Part shown: one piece after another, positions 26,814 through 35,497 of the stretch
How the letters are laid out: each line of letters begins with the position of its first letter
Numbering within the stretch: the stretch's first letter is position 1
From: JASHPR01 sp963815375
GTDB taxonomy: Bacteria; Actinomycetota; Actinomycetes; Streptosporangiales; Streptosporangiaceae
Assembly: GCA_963815375.1 (NCBI GenBank)
Contig: CAWFGX010000001.1
Span: 2,604,001 to 2,668,000, forward strand
Direction of reading: 5' to 3'
DNA: 64,000 nucleotides
Program-made: the position numbers and the translations under genes
The notes under the pieces: generated by a model
The model's database searches: none
What the model saw: the letters and a program-made list of their open reading frames with translations, nothing else
What the model was told of the DNA's origin: nothing

Positions 26814-27922
26814 GACGTGCTCCGCTGCGCGGTGATGGCCTGGTCTTCGAGTTGCAGGTAGGGAACGGTGTTGACGTAGTAGTTGCTGAGCAGCACCGCC
26901 ACCCAGTCCAGGTCGGCATAGATGCTGAGGTCGACCGCTATGCCGCCGGGCTCGGGAGCTGCGCCGCCGTGCCCGAAGATCCGGTGCCCGCCGGCGATGC
27001 GTTCCTCGAAGCCGTAGCCGGACATGATGACCTGGCTGGGCGGCTGATCGGACAGGTCGCTGGCGGAGAGCGCGTATTTGCCGTGCGTGACGACTTCCGT
27101 GTAGGCGGCGTTCATCAGCGTGCCGTCGCGCAGCGCGAGTGCGAGCCTGAGCAGGTCGGGTGCTGACGACGAGCCGCCGCCGGCCCCGCCCCCGCCGCCG
27201 GTGTCGATGATCTGCCCGGGCGCTGTGGTCAGGTCGACGCGGCTGCCATCGGGCTGAGCGGGGCCGTAGGCGTGGGCGATATCGGGGCTGGATCTTTCCT
27301 GCGCGGTCGTGTAGTAGTTCGTGCTCGTCATCCCGGCGGGGCCGAAGATACGGGCCCGGACGTAGTCACCAAACGCCATCCCGGACACCTGCGCCACGAT
27401 CGCGCCCAGGGTGTAGTAACCGCTGTTGCTATAGCCATACGCGGCACCGGGCGCGAACAGCAGTGGGCTCTGGCGGATGACCGCCATGGTGTCGTCGAAC
27501 TCCTGCTCCGGCGTCGCCCAGGTCTTCGCCTCCTGCTGCCAGGCCGGACTGCTCTGGTAGTTGCCCATGCCAGAGGTGTGGGTGAACATCTGGTGGACGG
27601 TCACGGCACCAGCGATCTGTGCCGGGAAGCCGTCCAGGTAGGTGCCCAGGGTGGCGTAGAAATCGAGCTTCCCCATCGCCGCGAGCTGGCAGGCGGCGAT
27701 GCCGGTGAAGATCTTGCCCATCGAGGCGAGGCCGAAGATCGTGTCCGGCCCGTTGGGGATGCCGAGTGCCTTGTCGGCCATCCCGTAGGACCGGGAGAGC
27801 ACCGGGCGACCGCCACGGGCGACGAGGATCGTGCCGGAAAACTGATCACTGGCGGCCTGCTCCGCCACGTACTTCTCGTATGCGAGCAGCCCTCGTTGCT
27901 GCGCTGACTGATCCTGGGGCAT
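26810..27922 (-). CDS. Serine hydrolase, class C beta-lactamase fold, without signal peptide
   Basis: The protein has 370 aa. The catalytic SxxK is SMGK within FGLASMGKIFTG, followed by YSN and HGG. It is a paralogue of the exported enzyme at 23582, but begins directly at the mature region (MPQDQSAQQRGLLAYEKYVAEQ) with no Sec or Tat leader. Only 33 bases separate it from the permease gene, so no leader is hidden upstream. It either acts in the cytoplasm or is exported by another route. A Gly-rich loop (GGGGGAGGG) interrupts the domain near residue 240. Confidence 0.85.
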   Translation of the reverse strand: MPQDQSAQQRGLLAYEKYVAEQAASDQFSGTILVARGGRPVLSRSYGMADKALGIPNGPDTIFGLASMGKIFTGIAACQLAAMGKLDFYATLGTYLDGFPAQIAGAVTVHQMFTHTSGMGNYQSSPAWQQEAKTWATPEQEFDDTMAVIRQSPLLFAPGAAYGYSNSGYYTLGAIVAQVSGMAFGDYVRARIFGPAGMTSTNYYTTAQERSSPDIAHAYGPAQPDGSRVDLTTAPGQIIDTGGGGGAGGGSSSAPDLLRLALALRDGTLMNAAYTEVVTHGKYALSASDLSDQPPSQVIMSGYGFEERIAGGHRIFGHGGAAPEPGGIAVDLSIYADLDWVAVLLSNYYVNTVPYLQLEDQAITAQRSTS

Positions 27923-27955
27923 GATCCAATCTCCGTTCTGCTCGTGCTGTCGGTT

Positions 27956-29167
27956 TCACATGGCCCACAGAGCGCGGGTCGGTGACATGCGGGCGGCGCG
28001 GAGCGCGGGCAGCAGCCCCGCGACAGCGCCGATCGCGAGTGCGGCTCCGATCCCGCCCCCCCAGGCGATCGCCGGTATGACCACAGCCCAGCCCCGAGCC
28101 GATGCGTAGATCGCGGTGGCAAGCGCGCCGACCGTGACGCCAGCCGCGCCCCCGGCGATAGCGAGCAGGATGGCTTCGCAGAGGAACTGGACGCGGATGT
28201 GGCCCTTGGTCGCGCCCAGCGCGCGCCGCAGCCCGATCTCGGAGCGGCGTTCCAGGACCGAGATGACCATGATGTTCGCGACGCCGATGGCCCCGACGAG
28301 CAGCGCTACCGCGCCGAGGCCGAGGAACAGGCTGTTGAGCGCGCTTTGCGCGTCCGCGCGGGCGACCAGCGCCTGCGACGGCTGGCTCACGTCGGCCTGG
28401 TCGGGTGCCTCCGGGTTCGCGGCCGCGGCCAGCAGCGCCTGGACCTGGCTGACCTGGCTGGTCTGCGCGCGCACGTAGATCGTCGAGGGATGCCCGTCGG
28501 CGCCGAGGTAAATCTCAGCGGCCGGGTAGCCGACGAGGACCGAGGTGTCGATGTCAGGGGCGAGCACGGCGGGGTTGAGTATCCCGGCGACGTAGAACCA
28601 CTGGCCGCCGAGCCAGACCCGCTCTCCCGGGAACACCCGGTCGATGCCCAGCCGCTGCGCGGCGACCGCGCCAAGCACGGCGGCCGGCTCCCTCGCGGTC
28701 GCCGAGTTGAGGAAGCTGCCTTGGGCGAGGGTGTCGCCGATGGCCCCCAGCAAGCCCAGGCTGGCTGCCTGGACGGTCAGCGCGTTGGTGTCGATCGAGG
28801 GGATCAGCGGGCTGCGGAAGACGCTGACGTTGCTGACGTACGCGGTGTCCTGAACCGCGGTGACCCCTGCGACCCGCCCGACCATGGCCGGCGCCTGCAC
28901 AGGCAGCTCGGCGGCCTGACCGAACAGGGTCGTGCCGTCGGTGACCGTGAGCATATTGGTGCCCAGGCGGTCGATCTCGGCCAGCAGCCCGGCCTGGGAC
29001 GACGCGGACAGCCCGAGCACGGCCACGATGGCGGCCACCCCGATGGCGATGCCGAGCGCGGACAGCGCGGCCCGAAGCCTGCGGGTGCGCAGGCCGACGC
29101 TGGACTGCCGCAGCAGGTCTGCCAATGAAATTTGACGCGGAACGATGGTGGGTGCACTCACGCTCAT
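27956..29167 (-). CDS. MacB/FtsX-type ABC transporter permease
   Basis: The protein has 403 aa from ATG 29167, overlapping the ATPase stop (ATGA). TM1 lies at ~31-55 (LSALGIAIGVAAIVAVLGL), followed by a ~225-residue extracytoplasmic MacB core domain. Three C-terminal TM segments follow, with the coupling motif ERRSEIGLRRALGATK between TM2 and TM3. It works with the ATPase and the periplasmic-type adaptor encoded next to it to move antimicrobial peptides, lipids or lipoproteins by the MacB mechanotransmission mode. Confidence 0.9.
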   Translation of the reverse strand: MSVSAPTIVPRQISLADLLRQSSVGLRTRRLRAALSALGIAIGVAAIVAVLGLSASSQAGLLAEIDRLGTNMLTVTDGTTLFGQAAELPVQAPAMVGRVAGVTAVQDTAYVSNVSVFRSPLIPSIDTNALTVQAASLGLLGAIGDTLAQGSFLNSATAREPAAVLGAVAAQRLGIDRVFPGERVWLGGQWFYVAGILNPAVLAPDIDTSVLVGYPAAEIYLGADGHPSTIYVRAQTSQVSQVQALLAAAANPEAPDQADVSQPSQALVARADAQSALNSLFLGLGAVALLVGAIGVANIMVISVLERRSEIGLRRALGATKGHIRVQFLCEAILLAIAGGAAGVTVGALATAIYASARGWAVVIPAIAWGGGIGAALAIGAVAGLLPALRAARMSPTRALWAM

Positions 29168-29937
29168 CGGCGCTCCACTGGCTGGGGCATGCCGGCGGTG
29201 GCCGGCGGGCTCGGCGTGGCGCAGGCGGCTGGCCGGCCGGGCATGGTGTCGGCGACGACGCGCCCGTCGAGCATCTCGACGCGGCGGGGCACGCGATGCG
29301 CGATGCCGGTGTCGTGGGTGATCAGCACGATGGTGGCGCCGCGGTCGTTGAGAGCCTCGAACAGCGCCAGGATGGCCTGGCCTGTGGCCTGGTCGAGGTT
29401 GCCGGTGGGTTCGTCGGCGAGGATGATGGCCGGCTCGCCTGCCAGTGCCCGGGCGATAGCGACCCGCTGACGCTGGCCACCGGACAGCTCGGTGGGCCGC
29501 GCGCTGGCGCGCGCGTCCAGGCCGACGACGGTGAGGGCGTCCATGGCGCGCCACCGGCGTTCGTTCTGGCGAATCCCGGCGTAGAGCAGCCCGTCGGCCA
29601 CATTGTCCAGAACGGTCTGGTGCTCGGCCAGGAAGAACTGCTGGAAGACGAACCCGATCCGGGTAGCCCGCAGGAACGCGACCTGGCGGTCGCCGAGGGC
29701 GGCCACATCGGTCCCGGTCACCCGCACCGTCCCGGTGGTAGGCCGGTCAAGCGTGCCCATCAGATGGAGCAGCGTGGTCTTGCCTGAACCCGAGGGGCCG
29801 ACGATGGCCACGAACTCACCCGCGCCGACGCTGAAGCTCACGCCCCGCAGCGCCGCAACCGCCGGCTGCCCGGGGTAGATCTTCGTAACAGAGTCGAGCT
29901 GGACTGCGGCTGGAACGCAGCCGTTGTGGCTGGTCAT
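29164..29937 (-). CDS. MacB/LolD-type ABC transporter ATPase
   Basis: The protein has 257 aa with Walker A GPSGSGKTT, Q-loop FVFQQFFL, signature LSGGQRQRV, Walker B IILADEPTGNLD and the H-loop THD. The long ~35-residue tail is Pro/Ala-rich. Both ends overlap neighbouring genes by ATGA, showing translational coupling with the adaptor upstream and the permease downstream. Confidence 0.93.
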   Translation of the reverse strand: MTSHNGCVPAAVQLDSVTKIYPGQPAVAALRGVSFSVGAGEFVAIVGPSGSGKTTLLHLMGTLDRPTTGTVRVTGTDVAALGDRQVAFLRATRIGFVFQQFFLAEHQTVLDNVADGLLYAGIRQNERRWRAMDALTVVGLDARASARPTELSGGQRQRVAIARALAGEPAIILADEPTGNLDQATGQAILALFEALNDRGATIVLITHDTGIAHRVPRRVEMLDGRVVADTMPGRPAACATPSPPATAGMPQPVERR

Positions 29938-31193
29938 ATCTGCGGGACCACCACCCGCTGGCCTTGCGACAGGCCGCGGCCGCGGACCTGCACCAGGCCG
30001 GCGGCGTCGTCAAAGAGCCCGAGCGACACCGGAACCAGGTGACGGGCGCCCCTGGCGCCTGCGACCTCGACCGCGTAGCCGCCTGGCTGAGCCAGGAGAG
30101 CGTCGACCGGCACCGCGACAGCGTCGTGGACAGTGGCATTGGTGATACTGACCTGCACCGGGGCCTGGTCGAGGGTTCCAGCGGCGGCCGGGTCGCCGAG
30201 CTGGATACCGACGTTGACCGTCGCGGCACTGCTGTTCGAGCTGCCCGAGGTATCCGAGCTGGAGCTGCCTGAGTCGCCAGAGCCGCCGGAGCCGGATCCG
30301 TTACCGCTGCCCGACGGGACGCTGGCGACGGTCCCCACGGATGTCACCACGCCTGGACTGGTGCTGCCGCCCGGCAGGACAATTGAGACCTGAGCGCCAG
30401 GTGTGACCTCGGGCTGCTGGGTCGCGTCGACCTGGGCGGTGACCTGCCTGGCCGTGGAGGTGGCCTGCAGCACGACCGCTCCGGGCTGCGCGGGGGCGCC
30501 GAGCATCGCATTCACGCTGCTGACCTTGATCGCCGTAGGTGCGAACATCGCCTGGCCGAGCGGGAGGTTGCCGGTCTGGGACAGCCCAAGGCTGGACTGA
30601 AGGTTGCCCAGTGCCGCCGCTGTGGCCGCGCCGAAGTAACTGGAGCTGGGGTCGAGTACGGATCGCGCGGCGTCGCCTAGCGCTACCAGATCGCTGTTGA
30701 GCTGCAGCACGTCGGTCCCGCTCATGCCCTCCGACAGGCTGCGGTAGGCGGGGACGGAACCGTAGAGCAGGACCACCGGCGACCCGCTCACGGAGTAGGC
30801 GCTCTGCCCCTGCCGCACCACCTGTCCGACAGCCGGCAGGGCCGTGAACGTACCAGTGGCCTCACCCTGGCCACCGGACGGTGAACCGGTGCCCGACGCG
30901 GCGGCCGGGATCACGGCGGTGAAGCTGCCTGCGTAGCCCAGCGTCCCGTTCACCGTCGTCTGCGACGACAGCGCTTGCCTGGTCACCGTGGCCAGCGAGG
31001 TCGCGTCTTGACCGGACGGCGGGGCAGCTGGCGGGGACCGGAATAGCCGGGCGGCACCGGCCGTGGCACCGCCCGCGATGACGGCGAACGCGATCAGCAG
31101 CGCGAGTTTCCTGGCCCGCCGGCCGGGACGCGCTTCCCGCGCTGATGGCGAGACCGCGGCCGGTCCGGCCACGTCCTGCACCGGGGCACTCAC
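29934..31193 (-). CDS. Efflux adaptor (HlyD/RND-MFP-like) with peptidoglycan-binding domain
   Basis: The protein has ~419 aa from GTG 31193, which overlaps the lipoprotein TGA as GTGA; ATG 31244 is an alternative. One TM/signal anchor follows a basic stretch (RRARKLALLIAFAVIAGG). The central segment GMSGTDVLQLNSDLVALG...YFGAATAAALGNLQ is a PG_binding_1 repeat. The remainder has the barrel-sandwich/beta-barrel pattern of adaptors (VQVSITNATVHDAVAVPVDALL, HLVPVSLGLFDDAAGLVQV). A Ser/Gly linker near residue 310 is probably disordered. It links the permease to the cell wall. Confidence 0.85.
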   Translation of the reverse strand: MSAPVQDVAGPAAVSPSAREARPGRRARKLALLIAFAVIAGGATAGAARLFRSPPAAPPSGQDATSLATVTRQALSSQTTVNGTLGYAGSFTAVIPAAASGTGSPSGGQGEATGTFTALPAVGQVVRQGQSAYSVSGSPVVLLYGSVPAYRSLSEGMSGTDVLQLNSDLVALGDAARSVLDPSSSYFGAATAAALGNLQSSLGLSQTGNLPLGQAMFAPTAIKVSSVNAMLGAPAQPGAVVLQATSTARQVTAQVDATQQPEVTPGAQVSIVLPGGSTSPGVVTSVGTVASVPSGSGNGSGSGGSGDSGSSSSDTSGSSNSSAATVNVGIQLGDPAAAGTLDQAPVQVSITNATVHDAVAVPVDALLAQPGGYAVEVAGARGARHLVPVSLGLFDDAAGLVQVRGRGLSQGQRVVVPQI

Positions 31194-31759
31194 GGCTGCT
31201 GCCCCTGCAGGTTGCCTGGCAGCTTCGACTGGCATTCCTGCCATGCCTTCTGGAACTGCTGGCTGTTCGGGTCGACCCCTGACGGCAGCCCGATCCCGCC
31301 GTTGGCTGTGGGGTCAGGGAACTGCGGCACGCCATGGGTCTGCATGCACTGGGCGAAGCTGAGCAGCGCCGCGTTGTTCGACCCTCCTCCGCTGCTGACA
31401 CCACCGGGGCCCAGCAGATGCTGGCAGGCCTGGACCGCTGAATTGAAGTTCGGGTTGTTCTGGTCGGCCCCGCTGATCAGGAAATGGCCGTTCTGCGGGT
31501 CCGGGAAATCCGGCACACCATGCGAGCGCACGCACTGCGCGAACGCCACAGCGCCGCTCTGTGACTGCCCCGGCGAGGAGCTGGCTTGCCCTTGCGACCC
31601 GGGCCCGGATCCGGAACCCGGATCGCTCTGGCTGCCGCACGCCATGAGCAGGACGGCGAGAACAGCGAGTACGGCGAGCAGCGGCACCTGGCGCCAGCCC
31701 GTTGTCCTCGGCGGGCGCATCCACCCGTTCCCCGTCACTCCGGTTGGTGCTTGTTCCAT
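31190..31759 (-). CDS. Lipoprotein with duplicated C-x(4)-HGVPxFPDP module
   Basis: The protein has 189 aa from ATG 31759 (GGGAG upstream). After a hydrophobic stretch the lipobox LLMAC gives Cys at ~41. Two ~50-residue modules follow. Each begins FAQC(V/M)(R/Q)(S/T)HGVP(D/Q)FPDP and ends with a second Cys (VQACQHLL; WQECQSKL). Within each module the paired Cys residues could form a disulfide or bind a ligand. It is the first gene of the envelope operon, so it is the likeliest sensor-side partner of the efflux and two-component proteins. Function is unknown. Confidence 0.75.
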   Translation of the reverse strand: MEQAPTGVTGNGWMRPPRTTGWRQVPLLAVLAVLAVLLMACGSQSDPGSGSGPGSQGQASSSPGQSQSGAVAFAQCVRSHGVPDFPDPQNGHFLISGADQNNPNFNSAVQACQHLLGPGGVSSGGGSNNAALLSFAQCMQTHGVPQFPDPTANGGIGLPSGVDPNSQQFQKAWQECQSKLPGNLQGQQP

Positions 31760-31798
31760 GTCGTACTCCCGTCGTGCTGGCCTGTGGTCGGCTCGGAC

Positions 31799-31851
31799 AC
31801 TACGGAGCAGGCGGTTACAGGGCGGTACCGCTGTTACCACCCTGTAACCGC
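31799..31851. promoter_or_regulatory. Inverted-repeat operator in the divergent two-component promoter
   Basis: CGGTTACAGGG (31812-31822) and CCCTGTAACCG (31840-31850) are an exact 11-bp inverted repeat around a central CTGTTACC. The site lies 40 bases before the lipoprotein start and 48 bases before the response-regulator start, which suits binding by that OmpR-type regulator. The near-copy at 25059 identifies a second target. Confidence 0.75.
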
Positions 31852-31898
31852 GGGTCGGCGACAGTAGGAGCGGGACGGTAAGGCCGGAGGAAGGTCCG

Positions 31899-32552
31899 AT
31901 GAGGGTGCTGCTGGTGGAAGATCACGCAAAGCTGGCCACGACCCTGTGCCGTGGCCTGCGCCGGGAGGGAATGGCGGTCGATATCGCGTTCGACGGGCAG
32001 GACGCCATCGATCACCTCAACGGGACCGCCTATGACGTCGTCGTCCTGGACCGTGACCTGCCAGGAATCCACGGTGACGATGTGTGCCGCGAGATCGTCG
32101 CCGGACCCGGCAACAGCAGGGTGCTGATGCTGACAGCGGCGCGGTCGGTCAGCGACCGGGTGGCAGGCCTTGGCCTCGGCGCCGACGACTATCTGCCGAA
32201 GCCGTTCGCCTTCGCCGAGCTGGTAGCCAGAATCCAGGCACTCGCCCGCCGCGCCACACCGGCCCAGCCGCCGACCCTGGTCCACGGGGACCTGGTCCTT
32301 GACTCCGGCCGCCGGATCGCTACCCGGGGCGGCCGGGAACTAGCGCTCAGCCCAAAGGAATTCGCGGTCCTGGAGCGCCTGCTCGCAGCCCATGGTCGTG
32401 TTCTCACAGTCGGCGACCTGCTCGAGCAGGTGTGGGATGAGATGGCCGACCCGTTCACAGGCACGGTCAAGGTGACCATCAGCCGGCTGCGCGCCAAGCT
32501 CGGCGAGCCGCAGGTCATCCAGACCGTGGCCCCGGGCGGTTACCGGATCTGA
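31899..32552 (+). CDS. OmpR/PhoB-family response regulator
   Basis: The protein has 217 aa. The receiver domain has the acidic pair ED at 7-8, phospho-acceptor Asp51 in VVLDRDLPG, T/S in LTAAR and Lys in LPKPF. The C-terminal winged helix is intact (ELALSPKEFAVLERLLA, VTISRLRAKLG, VAPGGYRI). GGAGGAAGG precedes the ATG. It overlaps the kinase start by one base (TGATG). It presumably binds the inverted repeat directly upstream and drives the divergent envelope operon. Confidence 0.95.
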   Translation: MRVLLVEDHAKLATTLCRGLRREGMAVDIAFDGQDAIDHLNGTAYDVVVLDRDLPGIHGDDVCREIVAGPGNSRVLMLTAARSVSDRVAGLGLGADDYLPKPFAFAELVARIQALARRATPAQPPTLVHGDLVLDSGRRIATRGGRELALSPKEFAVLERLLAAHGRVLTVGDLLEQVWDEMADPFTGTVKVTISRLRAKLGEPQVIQTVAPGGYRI

Positions 32553-33784
32553 TGGGCACCCAGCCGGCTGGACCGCTTCCCCGGGTGGCCGCCGCGCTGC
32601 GGCTGCGGCGGTGCACCCTTCGGTTCCGCCTGACCGCCCTGTACAGCCTGCTCTTCCTTGCCGCAGGCGCCGGGCTGCTCGGCGTCACCTACGTCCTGAT
32701 GGACAGCACCCCCACCACGCTGGTGTCACAGGGCAGGGGCGGAACGATGATCGCTGCCACGGGCCCGTCGGATGGGCGGCACACCGCGCGGCTGAGCAGA
32801 GGCACCCCCACCGCCGCGCAAAGGCAGCTCGTCCGCCAGCTCAGCCACGAGAATGCTGCCCAGCACGCGCGTGATCTTCATCATCTCCTCGCCAATTCAG
32901 GCATCGCGCTTGCCATCATGACGGTCCTGGCCATCGCGCTGGGCTGGCTCACCGCAGGACGCGTGCTGCGACCGCTGCGGGCCATGCAGACCGCGACCCA
33001 GCAGATAACCGAGCGCAATCTCAACGAACGGCTCGACCTGCCCGGACCCAGCGACGAAGTCAAGGATCTGGCCGACACCATCGACGGCCTGCTGGCCCGC
33101 CTCGAGACAGCTTTCGAGGCGCAGCGCCGGTTCGTCGCCAGCGCCTCGCACGAGCTCCGGACGCCGCTCACGCTCAGCCGGGCACTGCTGGAGGTGGCTC
33201 TCGCCGACCCTGCCGCTGGTGTGGACGATCTCCGTGTCACGTGCGAGGAACTGCTGGCAGCGGGCGAACAGCAGGAAAGGCTCGTCGACGCCCTGCTGAC
33301 CCTCGCCACCAGCGAGCGGGGCCTTGACCGGCGGGAGCGGTTCGACCTGGCCGAAACGGCCAGGCGAGCGCTTGCGCCGCACTGCGAGCAGGCCGGACGC
33401 CAGGGGCTGCACCTGGACGTCTCAGCCGGCCGCGCCGTCGTTCGTGGCCACCCGGACCTGGCCGAACGGATGGCGGCAAACCTGATCGACAACGCGATCA
33501 GGTACAACGCGCCGGGCGGATGCGTGGTGGTGTGCACAGCGAACAGGGGCGACCATGCGGTCCTGACCGTCGCCAACACCGGCCCGCACGTGCCCGCCGG
33601 CCAGGCCAGCCAGCTACTCCAGCCCTTTGCCCGGCTCATCGCCGACCGTACCCGTCACCCCGACGGCCACGGGCTCGGCCTGTCGATCGTCCGCGCCATC
33701 GCCACGGCCCACGACGCCCGCCTCGACGTGCGGCCACGCCCTGGCGGCGGACTCACGGTCACGGTGCACTTCCCGCCCGCGTGA
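32552..33784 (+). CDS. Sensor histidine kinase
   Basis: The protein has 410 aa with two TM segments (~26-49 and ~116-136) bracketing a short ~65-residue extracytoplasmic loop. A HAMP domain follows, then HisKA with His200 in SASHELRTPLT and HATPase_c with NLIDNAIRYNAPGG and GLGLSIVRAIA. The small sensor loop and partnership with a MacB-like exporter and cell-wall hydrolases recall antimicrobial-peptide and envelope-stress systems. It is co-translated with the regulator. Confidence 0.93.
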   Translation: MGTQPAGPLPRVAAALRLRRCTLRFRLTALYSLLFLAAGAGLLGVTYVLMDSTPTTLVSQGRGGTMIAATGPSDGRHTARLSRGTPTAAQRQLVRQLSHENAAQHARDLHHLLANSGIALAIMTVLAIALGWLTAGRVLRPLRAMQTATQQITERNLNERLDLPGPSDEVKDLADTIDGLLARLETAFEAQRRFVASASHELRTPLTLSRALLEVALADPAAGVDDLRVTCEELLAAGEQQERLVDALLTLATSERGLDRRERFDLAETARRALAPHCEQAGRQGLHLDVSAGRAVVRGHPDLAERMAANLIDNAIRYNAPGGCVVVCTANRGDHAVLTVANTGPHVPAGQASQLLQPFARLIADRTRHPDGHGLGLSIVRAIATAHDARLDVRPRPGGGLTVTVHFPPA

Positions 33785-34169
33785 TCGACCGAACGCATGA
33801 ACTGCGAAGCGGCGATACGGCGACCTCGCTGCCATGTGTGGCGAGCCTGGCTCTGCCTCGGTACGCGCCATGACCTGACGATTGCGATATCAAGCTTGCT
33901 GCGAGCACAGGCTAACCAGACGGACCGGTTTCCGGCCATGCGTGATGGGACCGAGCCCACGCGCCAGCGCACGCCCGACGTCAGGTTGCGGCCGGGCCCA
34001 GGGCGGCGAGCAGCACTATGAGCATCGTGGACGCCGCGAGCACCCCGTGACCGGCTATGACGATCGCCGCTAGCCACGTCCTGGACGTCCCGGCACTGGG
34101 TCCCCCGCCCTGGGAAGAAGCTCGGCCGCGGCGGGCGCCAGGGCCACGCAGCCCGAGGGTCACGACGGC
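33785..34169. other. Region 3' of the kinase with a hydrophobic minus-strand segment
   Basis: On the minus strand TWLAAIVIAGHGVLAASTMLIVLLAALGP (33981-34085) looks like one or two TM helices, in frame with low-complexity sequence from the DUF2637 remnant. No independent start is convincing. Confidence 0.3.
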
Positions 34170-34490
34170 CAGGCCGCGATCACCCGCCGATTGCTGTCGG
34201 CTCGACGACGGCGACGTTGCGGCCAGGCTCGCTGGACTGCCGACAACCAGCAGTGCCCAGGGCAGCACGCCGCCGCCCTCCCCCGCACGTGAATCGGCCA
34301 GCAACGTGGTCGACGCTGCCACGATCATGCCGTCGACCGAGAACGGCGTTAGCGCAGCCACCCAGGCAGGCTGGCCATGCAGCTCGACCAGCATGTGCAT
34401 ATGCAGGCAGGAGACTGTCGCCGCGATCAGCGGCAGCAAGGTTACGCAACCAGTCGTTGTCCGCCGGATCCACCGGTCCGCTGAACCCGT
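34170..34490 (-). pseudogene. Decayed DUF2637 (Spd-like) membrane protein
   Basis: RWIRRTTTGCVTLLPLIAATVS, HGQPAWVAALTPFSVDGMIVAAST and VLPWALLVVGSPASLAA match the DUF2637 core. It then continues one frame over as NVAVVEPTAIG near 34205. No start codon precedes the first segment. An intact DUF2637 protein is encoded at 39545; both belong to the integrative-element gene pool. Confidence 0.55.
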
Positions 34491-34611
34491 CGTGACCGGC
34501 TCCCAGGTGCGAATTCACCAGTCAGGACGTATTGGCTTTTGGGTGCGCATACCCATCGGAGACGTCATGATCATGAGCTGAGGGAACAAATGAGGTCGTT
34601 CTGGCTCATCG

Positions 34612-35064
34612 TCAACACGCTGTCCTGCCGATGAGCGGGCACGCCGCTCTGCCCGCCCGCCGAGAAATCCCGTTGCGAGTGGCCGGCGTCGGATGTCTGA
34701 TTGATCGGCCACCAGTCACGGGAGGGAACATAACGGGCGCGTCGCTGCCCACCCCCACGCTGCCGCCGAGAACTTCCCCCTGCTGAGGGTCCTCGATCGT
34801 GTAAAGGAACAGACCGTCATGGGAGCCCCGAACGCCCGCATTGACTCTTATGGCCATCCCGGCGCCGCGTCCATGCTGGAAGTCGATGGACGGGCACCCG
34901 CAGCCGCACGTGCCGACGACGACCACTCCCGCCGCCTGGCGCCGCAGGGTTTCGACGTCCTCAAAGTCAACGGCCAGCAGCGCCTCAAGCACCGCTCGCT
35001 CACGCTGAGTCAGCGGCCTTGTATCCACGCCAATGATCGTCCCATCAGCGACGGCGTTCGGCAT
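34612..35064 (-). CDS. Conserved actinobacterial hypothetical protein
   Basis: The protein has 150 aa. The conserved part is ERAVLEALLAVDFEDVETLRRQAA followed by GTCGCGCPSIDF, VRVNAGVRGSHDGLFLYTIEDP and GEVLGG. This order is typical of a small actinobacterial family of unknown function; the CGCGCP motif could bind metal. The last ~45 residues after GEVLGG look out of family and suggest a late frame change. Confidence 0.6.
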   Translation of the reverse strand: MPNAVADGTIIGVDTRPLTQRERAVLEALLAVDFEDVETLRRQAAGVVVVGTCGCGCPSIDFQHGRGAGMAIRVNAGVRGSHDGLFLYTIEDPQQGEVLGGSVGVGSDAPVMFPPVTGGRSIRHPTPATRNGISRRAGRAACPLIGRTAC

Positions 35065-35100
35065 GCGCTATTGCCACTGTCGGAACGGTGCCCGCAGGCG

Positions 35101-35382
35101 CTAACGGCCGACCTCGAGCAGGGACTCGTCCGTCCACACGTCTTCGTGACCGGGGGCGATCAAGAAACGGGAACCCGGAGGAAGGGCCAGGTAAGCCCCG
35201 ACCTCGGGAAGCCTTTCCGCAAGATGGCTCGCGTGCAACGGCACGAAGAAGTCGGGTGCGCTGGACAGCTCGCCAGACCATACGTACCAGCCCGACGTAC
35301 CACCCTCCGGAGGGTGCCTCAGGCCATGTACTGGCCAGCTCCAGCCCACCACGAGCAGTGATCGAGACACTCCCACGATCAT
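35101..35382 (-). CDS. Imm33-like small protein
   Basis: The protein has 93 aa from ATG 35382. LLVVGWSWPVHGLRHPP, GTSGWYVWSGELSSAPDFFVPLHASHL and the ending LPPGSRFLIAPGHEDVWTDESLL follow the Imm33/DUF2185-type immunity-protein pattern seen scattered in actinomycetes. No toxin gene lies beside it, so an orphan immunity or housekeeping role is possible. Confidence 0.6.
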   Translation of the reverse strand: MIVGVSRSLLVVGWSWPVHGLRHPPEGGTSGWYVWSGELSSAPDFFVPLHASHLAERLPEVGAYLALPPGSRFLIAPGHEDVWTDESLLEVGR

Positions 35383-35497
35383 GTCATGCTCAGCCGCCGC
35401 GCTCACCGGCACAGGGTGCCATACAACATCGGCTATTGCCGCGTGCAGTCGGGACTCGGACTGGTGTCGAAGTGCCGATCCCTGCCCAGCTGAGAGC

